The notes beneath the pieces were generated by a model. That model was not told the DNA's origin and made no database searches. It saw only the letters and a program-made list of their open reading frames with translations. From Chitinophagaceae bacterium (GTDB lineage: Bacteria; Bacteroidota; Bacteroidia; Chitinophagales; Chitinophagaceae), in assembly GCA_016721385.1 (NCBI GenBank), contig JADKIE010000001.1, forward strand, positions 1 to 64,000: a stretch of DNA of 64,000 nt, read 5' to 3'. The translations under genes and the position numbers were made by a program. Positions within the stretch are counted from its first letter, which is position 1. The number at the start of each line of letters is the position of its first letter. Below, piece after piece: positions 1 through 8,441 of this stretch.

Positions 1-478
1 TGGCTGGATAGATAAGCTAAAGCTGATATGCGTAATAGTGTGAAGTGTGTGGCAATTTGGTATCCCAAGTTTTTCCAAAGGACATGGAAAAGTTTGAAAA
101 AGAGATGGGTGGATTTGCAACTTTAGCGAAGTAGCAAGTGTTGCACAACTTTTACGTAGTGGAATTATTAAAATAAGTGAAGCTCAAAAAAGCCAGGAAA
201 ACAGAGGTGATAAAATGCAAATGTTGTACGATTATTTAACCGGCAACGAGTTTAAAGGCCAAATGGAAGCCATAGTTGAAGGCTTTATGGCAATGAAACA
301 AAGCATAATGAAAGAACGCATACAAATGGAAAAACTTTGGAAAGAAAGAGAAAAACAACTTGAGAAAGTTTTACTAAGTACCAGTGGTATGTACGGAAGC
401 GTTAAAGGCATTGCCGGTGCAGGCGTTAGTGATATTCCAATGTTAGATGGTGGCGATTCAACTGATTTGTTAGACTAA
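1..478 (+). CDS. DUF2130 domain protein, C-terminal part, frameshifted
   Basis: The gene enters from outside the window and only its C-terminal part is visible. The readable end (215-478) has the helical tail usual for DUF2130 proteins: a YDYLTG motif, a strongly charged coiled-coil (KLWKEREKQLEK) and an acidic C-terminus. The same product can be followed upstream in other frames (PKDMEKFEKEMGG around 77-115, then SGIIKISEAQK around 160-195), so at least two one-base shifts break it. DUF2130 proteins have no settled biochemical role. The family call rests on recalled motif resemblance; the breaks are seen directly. Confidence 0.7.
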
Positions 479-1093
479 TTATTTATCACTTAACACCCAA
501 GTAATAAAATTATCATTAAAAAAAAGATAATGTACATGTAATTGTATCCGGCTTTTAAAAATACAATACGCCACACCTTCTTCTAAATTACCTGTAAGCG
601 ATTTTATTTGCATGTGTGCTTTAAAATCTATTCCACCCTCGCCTTGCCATTTATATATGCTTTCTTTAATGCTCCAAAAAAGTGTAGCCCCTTTTGCTAT
701 ATCTGTGCCAAGTATTAAATCCTTCTCATCGTCCGATAGAAATTTATGCATTATTTTTTCAACTTTGGCAGATACCATTTCAATATCAGCCCCTACTCTG
801 TTTTCTTTACTTACAATTGCGGCGGCGTAGTTACCGCAATGCGATATGGAAAAATGATATTTATCGTTTGCCAAAAACGGTTTTCGGGTGTCGGCAATTT
901 GTATCAATGCTAACGGAAAATTTGGATATAACTCAGTAAGCAACAGCCTTCCGGCCAAATGCTGTAAGCGCTTATGCCAATGTGTAATTTCTTTTTGCAA
1001 GGGAATTTTTGCAAAAAAATCTTCCGTTTCAGATATATGCCAAACGCCCATTTTGGTTACTGCGTTGATATTTTGTTGATAAACCAAAGGCAT
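479..1093 (-). CDS. 4'-phosphopantetheinyl transferase superfamily protein
   Basis: Transfers the phosphopantetheine arm of CoA to a carrier-protein serine, as Sfp/AcpS-type enzymes do. The Sfp-type signatures are visible: ISHCGNYAA near residue 90, VGADIE with the Mg-binding acidic pair near 115, and WSIKESIYKW near 155 with the catalytic Glu/Lys. Length (about 204 aa) suits the Sfp class rather than the short AcpS class. I start it at 1093 (MPLVYQQN). A longer start at 1150 would add a low-complexity Phe-rich stretch encoded by a short tandem repeat, which is unlikely to be coding. It is divergent from dcd. The carrier protein it serves is not in view. Confidence 0.88.
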   Translation of the reverse strand: MPLVYQQNINAVTKMGVWHISETEDFFAKIPLQKEITHWHKRLQHLAGRLLLTELYPNFPLALIQIADTRKPFLANDKYHFSISHCGNYAAAIVSKENRVGADIEMVSAKVEKIMHKFLSDDEKDLILGTDIAKGATLFWSIKESIYKWQGEGGIDFKAHMQIKSLTGNLEEGVAYCIFKSRIQLHVHYLFFNDNFITWVLSDK

Positions 1094-1095
1094 AA

Positions 1096-1130
1096 TGAAA
1101 ATGAAAAATGAAAAATGAAAAATGAAAAAT
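1096..1130. repeat. 7-bp tandem repeat (gaaaaat) in the PPTase/dcd intergenic region
   Basis: Four to five imperfect copies of a gaaaaat unit lie just upstream of the preferred PPTase start. They are seen directly. Such short tandem repeats can vary in copy number by slippage; here that would alter the upstream leader of the minus-strand PPTase gene or the spacing to dcd. Confidence 0.6.
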
Positions 1131-1188
1131 TTACTTTTACAAATTAACACATTAACTATTTAACTATACAACAAATTTATTTTTACTG

Positions 1189-1725
1189 ATGATATTAAGC
1201 GACAAGAGAATTTTAGAAGAAATGGAAAAAGGCACAATAAAAATTGTTCCATACAACAGGCAAGATTTAGGTAGCAACAGTTACGATGTGCACTTAGGCC
1301 CACATTTGGCCAGATACACCAATAAGGAGCTGGATGCTAAAAAACACAATACCATTGAACATTTTGATATACCGGATGAAGGCTTTGTATTACAACCACA
1401 CGAATTTTATTTGGGTGTAACAGCCGAATACACCGAAACACATGCACATGTACCTTTTTTAGAAGGTAAAAGCAGTACAGGCCGCTTAGGTATAGATATA
1501 CATGCCACTGCAGGCAAAGGCGATGTGGGTTTTTGCGGTAACTGGACTTTGGAGATTTCTGTAAAACAACCTGTAAGAGTTTACAAAGGAATGCCCATTG
1601 GCCAGTTAATTTATTTTCCGGTAGATGGTGAAATTGAAGTAAAATACAACCAAAAGAAAAACGCCAAATACAGTGGCCAGCATAATAAACCTGTAGAAAG
1701 TATGATGTGGAAAAACACTTTTTAA
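1189..1725 (+). CDS. dcd: dCTP deaminase
   Basis: Deaminates dCTP to dUTP, feeding thymidylate synthesis in the cytoplasm. The protein is 178 aa, close to the usual family length. It shows the trimeric dUTPase-fold motifs: GSNSYDVHLG near residue 28, GKSSTGRLGID near 92 (triphosphate and sugar contacts) and GNWTLEI near 121 with the catalytic Glu. The C-terminal PIGQLIYF strand is also typical. The gene is intact, divergent from the PPTase gene, with the beta-lactamase-fold gene 16 nt downstream on the same strand. No mono- versus bifunctional (dUTPase) assignment is possible from this reading. Confidence 0.95.
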   Translation: MILSDKRILEEMEKGTIKIVPYNRQDLGSNSYDVHLGPHLARYTNKELDAKKHNTIEHFDIPDEGFVLQPHEFYLGVTAEYTETHAHVPFLEGKSSTGRLGIDIHATAGKGDVGFCGNWTLEISVKQPVRVYKGMPIGQLIYFPVDGEIEVKYNQKKNAKYSGQHNKPVESMMWKNTF

Positions 1726-1741
1726 CATATATAATTTACAG

Positions 1742-2815
1742 ATGAAAAATATTCGCTTTATTGCTTTTGTGCTTGCTATTTTCTGCAGCAAATTTTCTGT
1801 TGCTCCAATTAAAACCGACTCCTGCCGATTCTTTCTTAAATTTATTAACACCAATAAAAACAAAGTTGCCCTTTTTATAACGCAAAACGATACAGTTGTT
1901 GCAAGGCTGAATGAAGATAAAATAATGCCACTTGCCAGCACTGTTAAAATTATGGTTGCCATTGAATTTGCAAAGCAGGCCAGTGCAGGCGTTATCAATG
2001 AAGATGAATATGTTGCTATAACCGAACTGGATAAATATTACTTGCCCAATACTGATGGAGATGCCCACCCAACCTGGCTTACTTACGAAAAAGAGAATAA
2101 AAATATTAAAAACGATAGTGTAAAACTATTGGATATTGCCAGAGGCATGATAATGTTTAGCAGCAATGCCAACACCGAGTTTTTAATGGATTTACTTGGG
2201 TTTGATAATGTAAAAAACAATATTCAGCTTCTGGGTTTAAAAAAACACACAGCACTATATCCGTTAGTATCTTCCTTATTTATGTATCAAAACCCTAAGG
2301 CTGCAAAACAAGAAAAAATAATAAAGGCAATAAAAAAAATGAGTGAAGAAGAGTATTGCAAAAATATTTTCGCATTCATAATCAACTAAAGCATGATAGC
2401 ACATTTAGAAATTAAATTCAGGCCACAAGATTTGGATATGGCTATGCAAAAACTTTGGAGCGACAGGCTTACAGCATCTTCGGCAAAAGAATACAACCAA
2501 ATTGCCCAAATTTTAAATAACCGCAAGTTTTTTGATGAAGATACGTATGCAATAATTGCCGCCATATTGGAATTTCCGATGGAAAACAAAGCATTTCAAA
2601 ACGAATTTAAACATTATGGTGTAAAAGGCGGCAGCACCGGCTTTGTACTTACGCATGTTATTTATCTTACTAAAAAAGATGGAACAAAAATGGAGTTATC
2701 TATTTTTTTAAACAACCTTACTGTACAAGAAGAAAATAAATTAGAGCAATGGCTAGATCCTTTTGAAGCACAAATAATTTTTAGTAAAAAATTTAGGGAA
2801 AAGTTGGTGTTTTAA
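1742..2815 (+). CDS. serine hydrolase, beta-lactamase/PBP fold, interrupted
   Basis: Probably an exported serine hydrolase of the class A beta-lactamase-related group. An N-terminal signal-like segment (MKNIRFIAFVLAIFCSKF) is followed by the S-x-x-K box (STVK, near residue 64), a S-x-N-like box (SSNANTEF) and, after the interruption, a K-x-G-like box (KGGSTG). A stop at 2387-2389 lies in the same frame as the rest. An alternative frame between about 2363 and 2412 reads on without a stop, so two compensating indels explain it as well as a nonsense mutation. Both halves are needed for a complete active site. The stop codon overlaps that of convergent tspO. The substrate is unknown. Confidence 0.72.
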
Positions 2816-3285
2816 TTCAATCTCCAAATACTATAATTCAACACGGTAGCAAAACTTACCCAACATATATACGGCACAAGCAACCATGCCGCAATGCTAC
2901 TTATTTTTCCAAACCAAAGTATTGTAACTAAAATAGCCAACCACATAGCAATAATTTCTACCAATGCCCAACCCGTAAGTTGAAGTTTAAAAAAGATAAT
3001 ACTCCAAAAAAAGTTAAGTGTTAATTGCACTACAAATAAAATAATAGCATTTTGCTTTACTGCAAATGTTGTGTTTGTCGATTTCCAAACCAAATACAAC
3101 GCAATACCCATAAGCACATAAAGCGTTGTCCATACAGGTGCAAAAATCCAATTAGGCGGATTAAAACTTGGCTTATTAGCCACTGCATACCAACCACTCA
3201 CTCCGCTGGTTGTAAAAAAGCCCGACAATCCGCCAACCAATAAAGGAAGTAAAATTGAAATAAACAGTTTAAAGTAATTATTCAT
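2812..3285 (-). CDS. tspO: TspO/MBR family membrane protein
   Basis: A small five-helix integral membrane protein of the TspO/translocator family, which binds porphyrins and related ligands. It is 157 aa, the usual length, with the family's Trp- and Pro-rich pattern: GLSGFFTT, NKPSFNPPNWIFAPVWTTLY in the first third, then NFFWSIIFF and the final WVSFATVLNYSIW. It reads intact. Its stop codon overlaps that of the convergent serine hydrolase by 3 bases. No regulator is visible nearby. The family call is firm; the physiological ligand is not deducible. Confidence 0.93.
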   Translation of the reverse strand: MNNYFKLFISILLPLLVGGLSGFFTTSGVSGWYAVANKPSFNPPNWIFAPVWTTLYVLMGIALYLVWKSTNTTFAVKQNAIILFVVQLTLNFFWSIIFFKLQLTGWALVEIIAMWLAILVTILWFGKISSIAAWLLVPYICWVSFATVLNYSIWRLN

Positions 3286-3298
3286 AGTTAAAATTTAA

Positions 3299-4372
3299 CT
3301 ACAATCTACCATACTTTTTATAATACCCAACTAAAAAAGATGTTACAGCATCGTAACTAAGCATCCCTTCAGGTTGATTATTTTGTTGTAAATACTTTGT
3401 ATAGCCCCATCTTACTGCAGGTTCTAAAAAACTTTTATGCTTAGCATTAAATGTTCGCCATTCCATAATATCCTCTTTAACAGCCGGCTCCAGCATTTTA
3501 GCATAAGCCTTTGCAGATGCCGTATCTGCCCAAAACAAATTTCTGTTACTATATGTAAACATATCTAAATAAGCAGAGTATAATAGCAATGTATCTTGCG
3601 ATAAACTTGCCGCCAAAAAGCCAACAAAATTGGCTTCATTTTCTTTAGCATATCCTAGTTGATGTGCAACTTCATGACACGTAATAAAAGGATGTAAAAA
3701 TTTGGGCACCGTTGTATTTACCTGAGCCTCCCCTGTAAATGGATTGTAATAACCTGTAAAGCCAGTGTAATTGCCCAACCATCCCCACATAGATGATTTG
3801 ATGGAAGCAGGTTTGTATTTCAAAAATGGATATACACTATCTGCATTTTTATATGCCTTTTGTATTCGCAAAAAAAGTTGAGCATTATTTGGATAATTTT
3901 CTTTGCTTGCTAAAAGTGCCAGTTTTGTTTCATTTACTTTTTTACCAGTATTTCATTAATCTGCTTAATGTCATTGGCTGTGTATTTTTCTTTACTTATT
4001 CCTAATTGGTGAGCAATGCCTTTACGTTTATAATTTATTCCCCAAAATGCATTAAACAGTATATAAATCGCTAAAATAACATTTACTGCTTTCCACAACC
4101 TATTGCCTAAACCACTCCAGGTGGCTTTTTTTTGATAGAGAATTTTAATGCCTTTACCCATTTTCCAAATCAGCCATAAAAAAATGGCGCCATATACAAT
4201 ATCGCCAAAACTAAAGGGCAACCAACCAAAATTGTTCTAAAAATATACCCAATTTAGGGTAAATTCGGTAGCATACCCATCTTCTACCCTCTTTATTGGC
4301 CGAATAAATACGAATTATTACTGCACAAACCAGTAAAATTGTAGTAAAAAAAGTTCTTCTATTAACCTTCAT
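3299..4372 (-). CDS. DUF3810 family membrane-bound metallopeptidase-like protein, frameshifted
   Basis: A Bacteroidota-typical membrane protein with a zinc-protease-like HEVAH motif (CHEVAHQLGYAKENEA) in its C-terminal half, preceded by two or more membrane segments (IVYGAIFLWLIW, NVILAIYILFNAFWG). The start MKVNRRTFFTTILL lies at 4372. The frame breaks near 4225 (between EQFWL and PFSFGD) and again between about 3871 and 3940; rejoined, the pieces give about 350 aa, in line with DUF3810 proteins. Peptidase activity is inferred only from H-E-x-x-H followed by E-N-E-A. The gene is 14 nt from tspO on the same strand, so the two may be co-transcribed. Confidence 0.75.
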
Positions 4373-4480
4373 AGTGCCTAAAAATAGCAAAAAACAACTT
4401 TAGCAGCCCAAAACGGGTACATTTATAGGTAGATTTGGTATAATATTAGACAACCATCTGTAAAAATCAAAAAAATCCCT

Positions 4481-4488
4481 TACCTTTG
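4481..4488 (+). promoter_or_regulatory. Bacteroidota -7 element upstream of the DUF177-rpmF genes
   Basis: TACCTTTG matches the Bacteroidota -7 consensus TAnnTTTG. It lies 21 nt before the ATG at 4510 and overlaps a possible earlier ATG at 4486, which argues for the later start. A clear -33 TTTG is not seen. Confidence 0.55.
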
Positions 4489-4509
4489 CCGTCCTTTAAA
4501 CCATCCGTA

Positions 4510-5055
4510 ATGGCTAATAAACGGGCATTTGAAATAGCTTTTGTGGGATTAAAGCCCGGAGTTCATGAGTTTAATTACGAGGTGGATGACAAGTTCTTTG
4601 CAGATAAGGGAGCAATAGATTTTACCAATTGCAGTGCAAGTATTAAATTGCTGTTAGATAAAAAAAGTAGTTTTATGCTGCTTAAATTTGAAATTGGCGG
4701 CAAGGCTGATGTGCAATGCGATAGATGCGGAAACCCATTACCTATAGACACTTGGGATGAGTTTAACATGGTGGTAAAATTGGTTGAAGACCCCGATGAA
4801 ATGAATGAGCAGGAAGAAGATCCGGATGTATTTTATATTTCAAGAAATGAAAGCCATATTGATGTAAGTAACTGGATTTATGAGTTTGTGCTCCTTAGTT
4901 TCCCTTTTCAAAAAATGTGTGCCCAAATTGGCGGCCCATATTGCAATAAAGAGGTACTGCAAAAATTGAAATCCATGGAGCAAAATGTTACCGAAATTCA
5001 ATCCACCGATTTGTGGAAAGGTTTGGAGCAGTTTAAAAAAATAAAAAAGAAGTAA
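4510..5055 (+). CDS. DUF177 (YceD-like) domain protein upstream of rpmF
   Basis: A conserved partner of ribosomal protein L32, linked by work on other organisms to 23S rRNA/ribosome accumulation. The preferred start is MANKRAFEIA at 4510, because the earlier ATG at 4486 overlaps the -7 element. Central VQCDRCGNPL with its C-x2-C pair, and later MCAQIGGPYC, could form a metal site. A run of acidic residues (DPDEMNEQEEDPD) follows the first pair. It precedes rpmF by 32 nt, the usual order in many bacteria, and plsX follows. The gene is intact. The role is taken from family and context. Confidence 0.85.
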   Translation: MANKRAFEIAFVGLKPGVHEFNYEVDDKFFADKGAIDFTNCSASIKLLLDKKSSFMLLKFEIGGKADVQCDRCGNPLPIDTWDEFNMVVKLVEDPDEMNEQEEDPDVFYISRNESHIDVSNWIYEFVLLSFPFQKMCAQIGGPYCNKEVLQKLKSMEQNVTEIQSTDLWKGLEQFKKIKKK

Positions 5056-5087
5056 TACCATAACAATAAAAATTAAAATTTACAGAT

Positions 5088-5300
5088 ATGCCAAATCCAA
5101 AAAGGCGTCATAGTCAACAACGCAGTGCAAAAAGAAGAACACATTATAAGGCAGTTGAAACTACATTAAGTGTAGATAGCACAACCGGCGAAACACATGT
5201 ACGCCACCGTGCTCATGTAAGCGAAGGAAAATTATTCTACAAAGGAAAGTTAGTAGCAGAAAAAGGCTCCGCTAAAAGCATAATATTTTTTATAGTTTAA
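5088..5300 (+). CDS. rpmF: 50S ribosomal protein L32
   Basis: A small basic protein of the large ribosomal subunit. It starts MPNPKRRHSQQRSAKRRTHYKA, the classic L32 N-terminus, followed by TTGETHVRHRAH and GKLFYKGK. The four zinc cysteines of some L32 proteins are absent, as is common in Bacteroidota. At 70 aa it is slightly longer than usual; its last residues (SIIFFIV) look unlike the family, so a small end-shift is possible. It sits between DUF177 and plsX, the conserved order. Confidence 0.95.
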   Translation: MPNPKRRHSQQRSAKRRTHYKAVETTLSVDSTTGETHVRHRAHVSEGKLFYKGKLVAEKGSAKSIIFFIV

Positions 5301-5347
5301 ATTCTAAGTTCTAAATTCGGTAACGAGATTAGGGCTTAGAATTTTTT
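5300..5347 (+). terminator. possible terminator after rpmF
   Basis: An inverted repeat (aattctaag / cttagaatt, about 26 nt loop) followed by a T run begins at the rpmF stop. The long loop makes it moderate evidence only. Confidence 0.4.
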
Positions 5348-5427
5348 ATTGCCCCATAGGTATCCAGTATCTAAAACTTAGTCTCTAAAATCAAAAAACC
5401 TTAATTTTACTTACTAACTCACTTAAG

Positions 5428-6369
5428 ATGAATATTGCACTGGATATGATGGGTGGCGATTATGCTCCGCAGGAAGCCGTAAAAGGCGTAGCAGAATATT
5501 TGGCAAATAATTCTACCAATGTACATTTAACCTTAATTGGCAATCAGCAGCAAATAGAAGAATGTATTCAAACTAATCCGTTACCTGCAGGCAATTACAC
5601 AATTGTGCATGCTGAGCAGGTAATAGAAATGAATGAACATCCTACCAAAGCATTAAAAGAAAAACAACAATCTTCTATAGCCATAGGTTTTAATTTATTG
5701 GCAGGTGGCAAAACAGATGCATTTATTAGCGCCGGTAATACAGGCGCTATGATGGTAGGCGCATTGTTTAGCATAAAAACTATTGAAGGTGTATTACGTC
5801 CTACCATTGGCGCTTACATGCCACGGGAAGATGGTAAATTGGGCTTATTGGTAGATGTAGGCCTTAATGCCGATAGTAAGCCCGAAAACCTAAACCAGTT
5901 TGCCATATTAGGCAGCTTATTTAGTAAACATATTTTAGGCTTTGATAACCCACAAGTAGGCCTGGTAAATCTTGGCGAAGAAGAAGGCAAGGGCAACCTA
6001 CTAGCCCAAGCCACTTACTCACTGCTAAAGGAAAACAACAAAATAAATTTTAAAGGAAATATTGAAGGCCGTGATATATTAACCGCCAAAGCCGAGGTAA
6101 TGGTATGCGATGGCTTTACCGGTAATGTAGTATTGAAACTGGCCGAAAGCATTTACGATATTACCCAACGCCGCCATATAAACGACGAACATTTTAACCG
6201 CTTTAACTTTGAAATTTACGGCGGCGTACCCGTACTAGGCGTAGCTAAGCCTGTAATAATAGGCCATGGCATATCTCACTCGATTGCATTTAAAAATATG
6301 CTTGTAACTGCACAACGTATGCTTGAAACCAATTTAATGGAAAGAATTAAGGAGAGTTTTGTGGGGTAG
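5428..6369 (+). CDS. plsX: phosphate acyltransferase PlsX
   Basis: Makes acyl-phosphate from acyl-ACP for phosphatidic acid synthesis with PlsY, at the inner face of the membrane. The N-terminus IALDMMGGDYAP is the family signature. SAGNTGAMMVGA near residue 100, GLLVDVGLNAD near 145 and VCDGFTGNVVLKL near 225 are the other conserved blocks. GHGISHSIAFKNM near the end is typical. Length (313 aa) is normal and the frame is open. The usual next gene, fabH, is missing: the sequence goes straight into repeat-rich non-coding DNA, so the island at 6.4-13.6 kb may have separated plsX from fabH. Confidence 0.95.
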   Translation: MNIALDMMGGDYAPQEAVKGVAEYLANNSTNVHLTLIGNQQQIEECIQTNPLPAGNYTIVHAEQVIEMNEHPTKALKEKQQSSIAIGFNLLAGGKTDAFISAGNTGAMMVGALFSIKTIEGVLRPTIGAYMPREDGKLGLLVDVGLNADSKPENLNQFAILGSLFSKHILGFDNPQVGLVNLGEEEGKGNLLAQATYSLLKENNKINFKGNIEGRDILTAKAEVMVCDGFTGNVVLKLAESIYDITQRRHINDEHFNRFNFEIYGGVPVLGVAKPVIIGHGISHSIAFKNMLVTAQRMLETNLMERIKESFVG

Positions 6370-6409
6370 GCATTTGTACCTTGTGGCATCATCGTTGTGT
6401 CACTCACTT
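6369..6409 (-). repeat. interspersed repeat, type 2 (acacaacgatg family), copy 1
   Basis: Read on the minus strand it contains agtgagtgacacaacgatg, identical over 19 bases to a segment at 54088-54106, followed by atgcc...tacaaatgcc, shared with 21600-21628. It begins at the plsX stop. Confidence 0.6.
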
Positions 6410-6515
6410 ATACGGCATACCAATGAGGAACTTTTATCGTAGCGAAAGTTGGTTCGTGGTGGCAGGTAACTATATACCTGTTAGACCATGCTGATTTGTA
6501 GAACATATTTATTGT

Positions 6516-6673
6516 TTTCGCCTTCGTTGGTGTTCTCCGCTAATATCTCCGCCGCCGCCTGTGTCTCCGACCAGCGGCGAAAACTAAACATGTTGTATAA
6601 CTTATAATATTATTTAAATAGTTAGGTATGGCTTAGTGGTTCCCGATGGTCTTGAAGACCAGACGGGGCGTAA
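6516..6673. repeat. 158-bp island-flanking direct repeat, copy 1
   Basis: Matches 13451-13605 in the same orientation with five substitutions and one 3-bp (gcc) length difference. Its left part can fold back (ttttcgcc ... ggcgaaaa) and its right part holds ggtcttgaagacc, a short perfect hairpin. No reading frame is conserved through it. Confidence 0.85.
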
Positions 6674-6996
6674 TTATTGAATATTTAATAAATTCCCATC
6701 TTCGGCGGTGCCTATGTCTCCAACCAATAGCATATCGCAAACATGTTTTCTCACACCTCCTGTCCCTGCTAGCAACTACAGTAGAATTGAAAAAATGCTA
6801 TTACTAACAAAGTACTAAGCCGTATTATTCACAAATGTGAAAAATTATAGTTTACCAATATTAAATTTAATATAAAAAGAACCCTTACTTTTAAGTATAA
6901 AAAAAGTCCCTTCTGACAATTCAATCTGGATTTTTAATGGTTTGGACCCACACCAGTTTCAGAAAAGGACTATTTTAGAGATCCTAAAATTTTGTA

Positions 6997-7021
6997 AAAG
7001 CACCACTCCAATGGTGCTTTT
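6997..7021. terminator. terminator-like hairpin
   Basis: A 10-bp stem, aaaagcacca / tggtgctttt with a 5-nt loop, ending in T residues. It is symmetric, so it could work on either strand. No gene ends near it, so it may be a relic. Confidence 0.55.
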
Positions 7022-7297
7022 ATCTTAGGCATCCGAAATTATTTCTAATAACTGAATAATAACACTATTAAATATTAACACTTGTGTGGAAAAATAGCTA
7101 ATAGTAGGCCTGTATTCAATTTGCTCTTTTTTCCCCACTTTTTTCACCCCGAACTTAACACCGTTAGAATAAGGCCTTGGAGTGCAAAAGAGTTTGCTTT
7201 ACCCCCGGTTGGTAAGTCGTCGATGCAGGTATCGAAGCAAAGCAATTTGTGTGTTGGCGAACCTGCATCAATATGTAAAGTCAGTATTTTTAGGTAG

Positions 7298-7329
7298 TCA
7301 TTTGTATTTCATAACATTACCGTTGTGTT
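7298..7329 (-). repeat. interspersed repeat, type 2, degenerate copy
   Basis: On the minus strand it reads acacaacg...atg...tacaaatg, like the copy at 6369-6409. Both copies are followed at similar distance by tttatcgtagc, suggesting that a larger unit was duplicated. Confidence 0.4.
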
Positions 7330-7531
7330 ATTTGATTCCAATGATTTCGTGACTCCACTTTACTTAGTGTCTTTATTGGGCATTTATCGTAGCCTAGATA
7401 TCACTTCATCGGATAAAAATCTTGCCGTCGCTATTTTATACCGTACCATTAATTTAAAAACCTAAAGGCGTTTTTAATTAGAAGTTTTTTAAAATATAAT
7501 ACATCGTATAACAAAGTATTATATTTTTACT

Positions 7532-7539
7532 TATCTTTG
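7532..7539 (+). promoter_or_regulatory. -7 element immediately upstream of padR
   Basis: TATCTTTG fits TAnnTTTG perfectly and ends only 4 nt before the padR ATG at 7544, so the transcript would start at or within a few bases of the start codon. No clear -33 box is seen. Confidence 0.6.
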
Positions 7540-7543
7540 ACAT

Positions 7544-7866
7544 ATGAAAAGTGAATTTCTTAAAAATTGGGAGACACAGATGAAGAAAGGTCTACTCCCA
7601 TTTTTTGTTTTACAATCCTTATCAACCAAAGAACAATATGGCTATGAACTAATTCAAGAATTAAAATCTTCATTTGGTATTGATGTTACTGAAAGTACAA
7701 TTTACCCCTTACTAATAAGATTGATGAAAGAAAATATGCTTTCTCATAATTGGGTAGAACAACCTTCGGGGATTCCAAGAAAATATTATTCTATTTCAAC
7801 TGAAGGCAAAAAGCATATAAAGAAATGAAAAGTATTATTGAAATATCATATTCAAAACTTAAATAA
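7544..7866 (+). CDS. PadR family transcriptional regulator, frameshift near the end
   Basis: A winged-helix repressor family that senses small molecules or membrane stress. The PadR core is clear: FFVLQSLSTKEQYGYELIQEL, then ESTIYPLLIRLMKE and GIPRKYYSISTEGKK (the wing and YYxLT-type motif). A stop at 7826-7828 comes after a one-base shift; in the next frame the tail continues (KEMKSIIEIS...KLK) to a stop at 7864-7866, a normal PadR ending. The next gene starts immediately after at 7867, so the pair forms one operon, a common PadR/HAAS-domain membrane protein arrangement. The promoter sits directly on the start codon. Confidence 0.88.
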
Positions 7867-8441
7867 ATGAAATTAATACAATTCGAAACTAATTCTGCTC
7901 AACGTGTTTATAACGATTACATCAAGCGTTGTAGAAAGTCTTTAAAAACTTAAATGAAAGCGATACTGAGGAATGCCTTTTAGAAATTAACAGTCATATC
8001 TACGAGTATTTAGAATCTAATAAAGCAAATGACGAAATAGAAAATTTGTTAAATGTTATTGATAGATTAGGGTTGCCAGAAGAAACACTAAAAGAATATG
8101 TTGCTTCCAAAAAAATTACTCAAGCAATAAAAAGTTTAAACCCTAAAATTCTTCTTCAAGCTTTATTTTTAAATATCAGAAACGGCTTTATTTATATTTT
8201 TCTTTCTCTTTTATTTATACTCTTAATTTGTTTCCCTATACTTATTATTTTAAAAATAATTTACCCTAAAACCGTTGGCTGCTTTGTTGGCAAAGGAACA
8301 TTTTATTTGGGTATTAATAATGGGCAATCAAACTATACTGAGGTTTTGGGCAATGGGTTTATTCCTATCCTAATCTTAGTAGCAGGAATTTTATATTTTT
8401 CAATAATTGTGATTTTAAAATTAATTAAACAAAAAAAATGA
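7867..8441 (+). CDS. HAAS/DUF1700-like domain membrane protein, frameshifted
   Basis: The N-terminus reads MKLIQFETNSAQRVYNDYIKR, then after a shift near 7945 continues ESDTEECLLEINSHIYEYL and LLNVIDRLGLPEETLKEYVA. This is the helical HAAS/DUF1700-type domain that usually partners a PadR regulator. Two long hydrophobic segments follow (GFIYIFLSLLFILLICFPILI and GFIPILILVAGILYFSIIVI). It abuts padR upstream and overlaps the next gene by 4 nt (atga), indicating tight coupling. The likely role is a membrane partner or target controlled by PadR; the substrate is unknown. Confidence 0.7.

Larger units (their letters stand above)
6370..7531. other. gene-free, repeat-rich region
   Basis: About 1.16 kb without a convincing gene. 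In order it holds a type 2 interspersed repeat, a segment resembling part of the 12.8 kb element (6448-6465), copy 1 of the 158-bp island-flanking repeat, a pair of inverted segments around 6907-6970 (agtcccttctga / tcagaaaaggact), a terminator-like hairpin at 6997-7021, a gatgcaggt / acctgcatc inverted pair around 7220-7270 and a second degenerate type 2 repeat at 7298-7329. A 71-codon open stretch at 7082-7297 shows no family features and is treated as chance. It looks like accumulated mobile-DNA debris. Confidence 0.6.

Noticed and set aside
7082..7297. A 71-codon open frame in the gene desert
   Set aside because: No start context, no family motif, and it spans inverted-repeat debris; best explained as chance.
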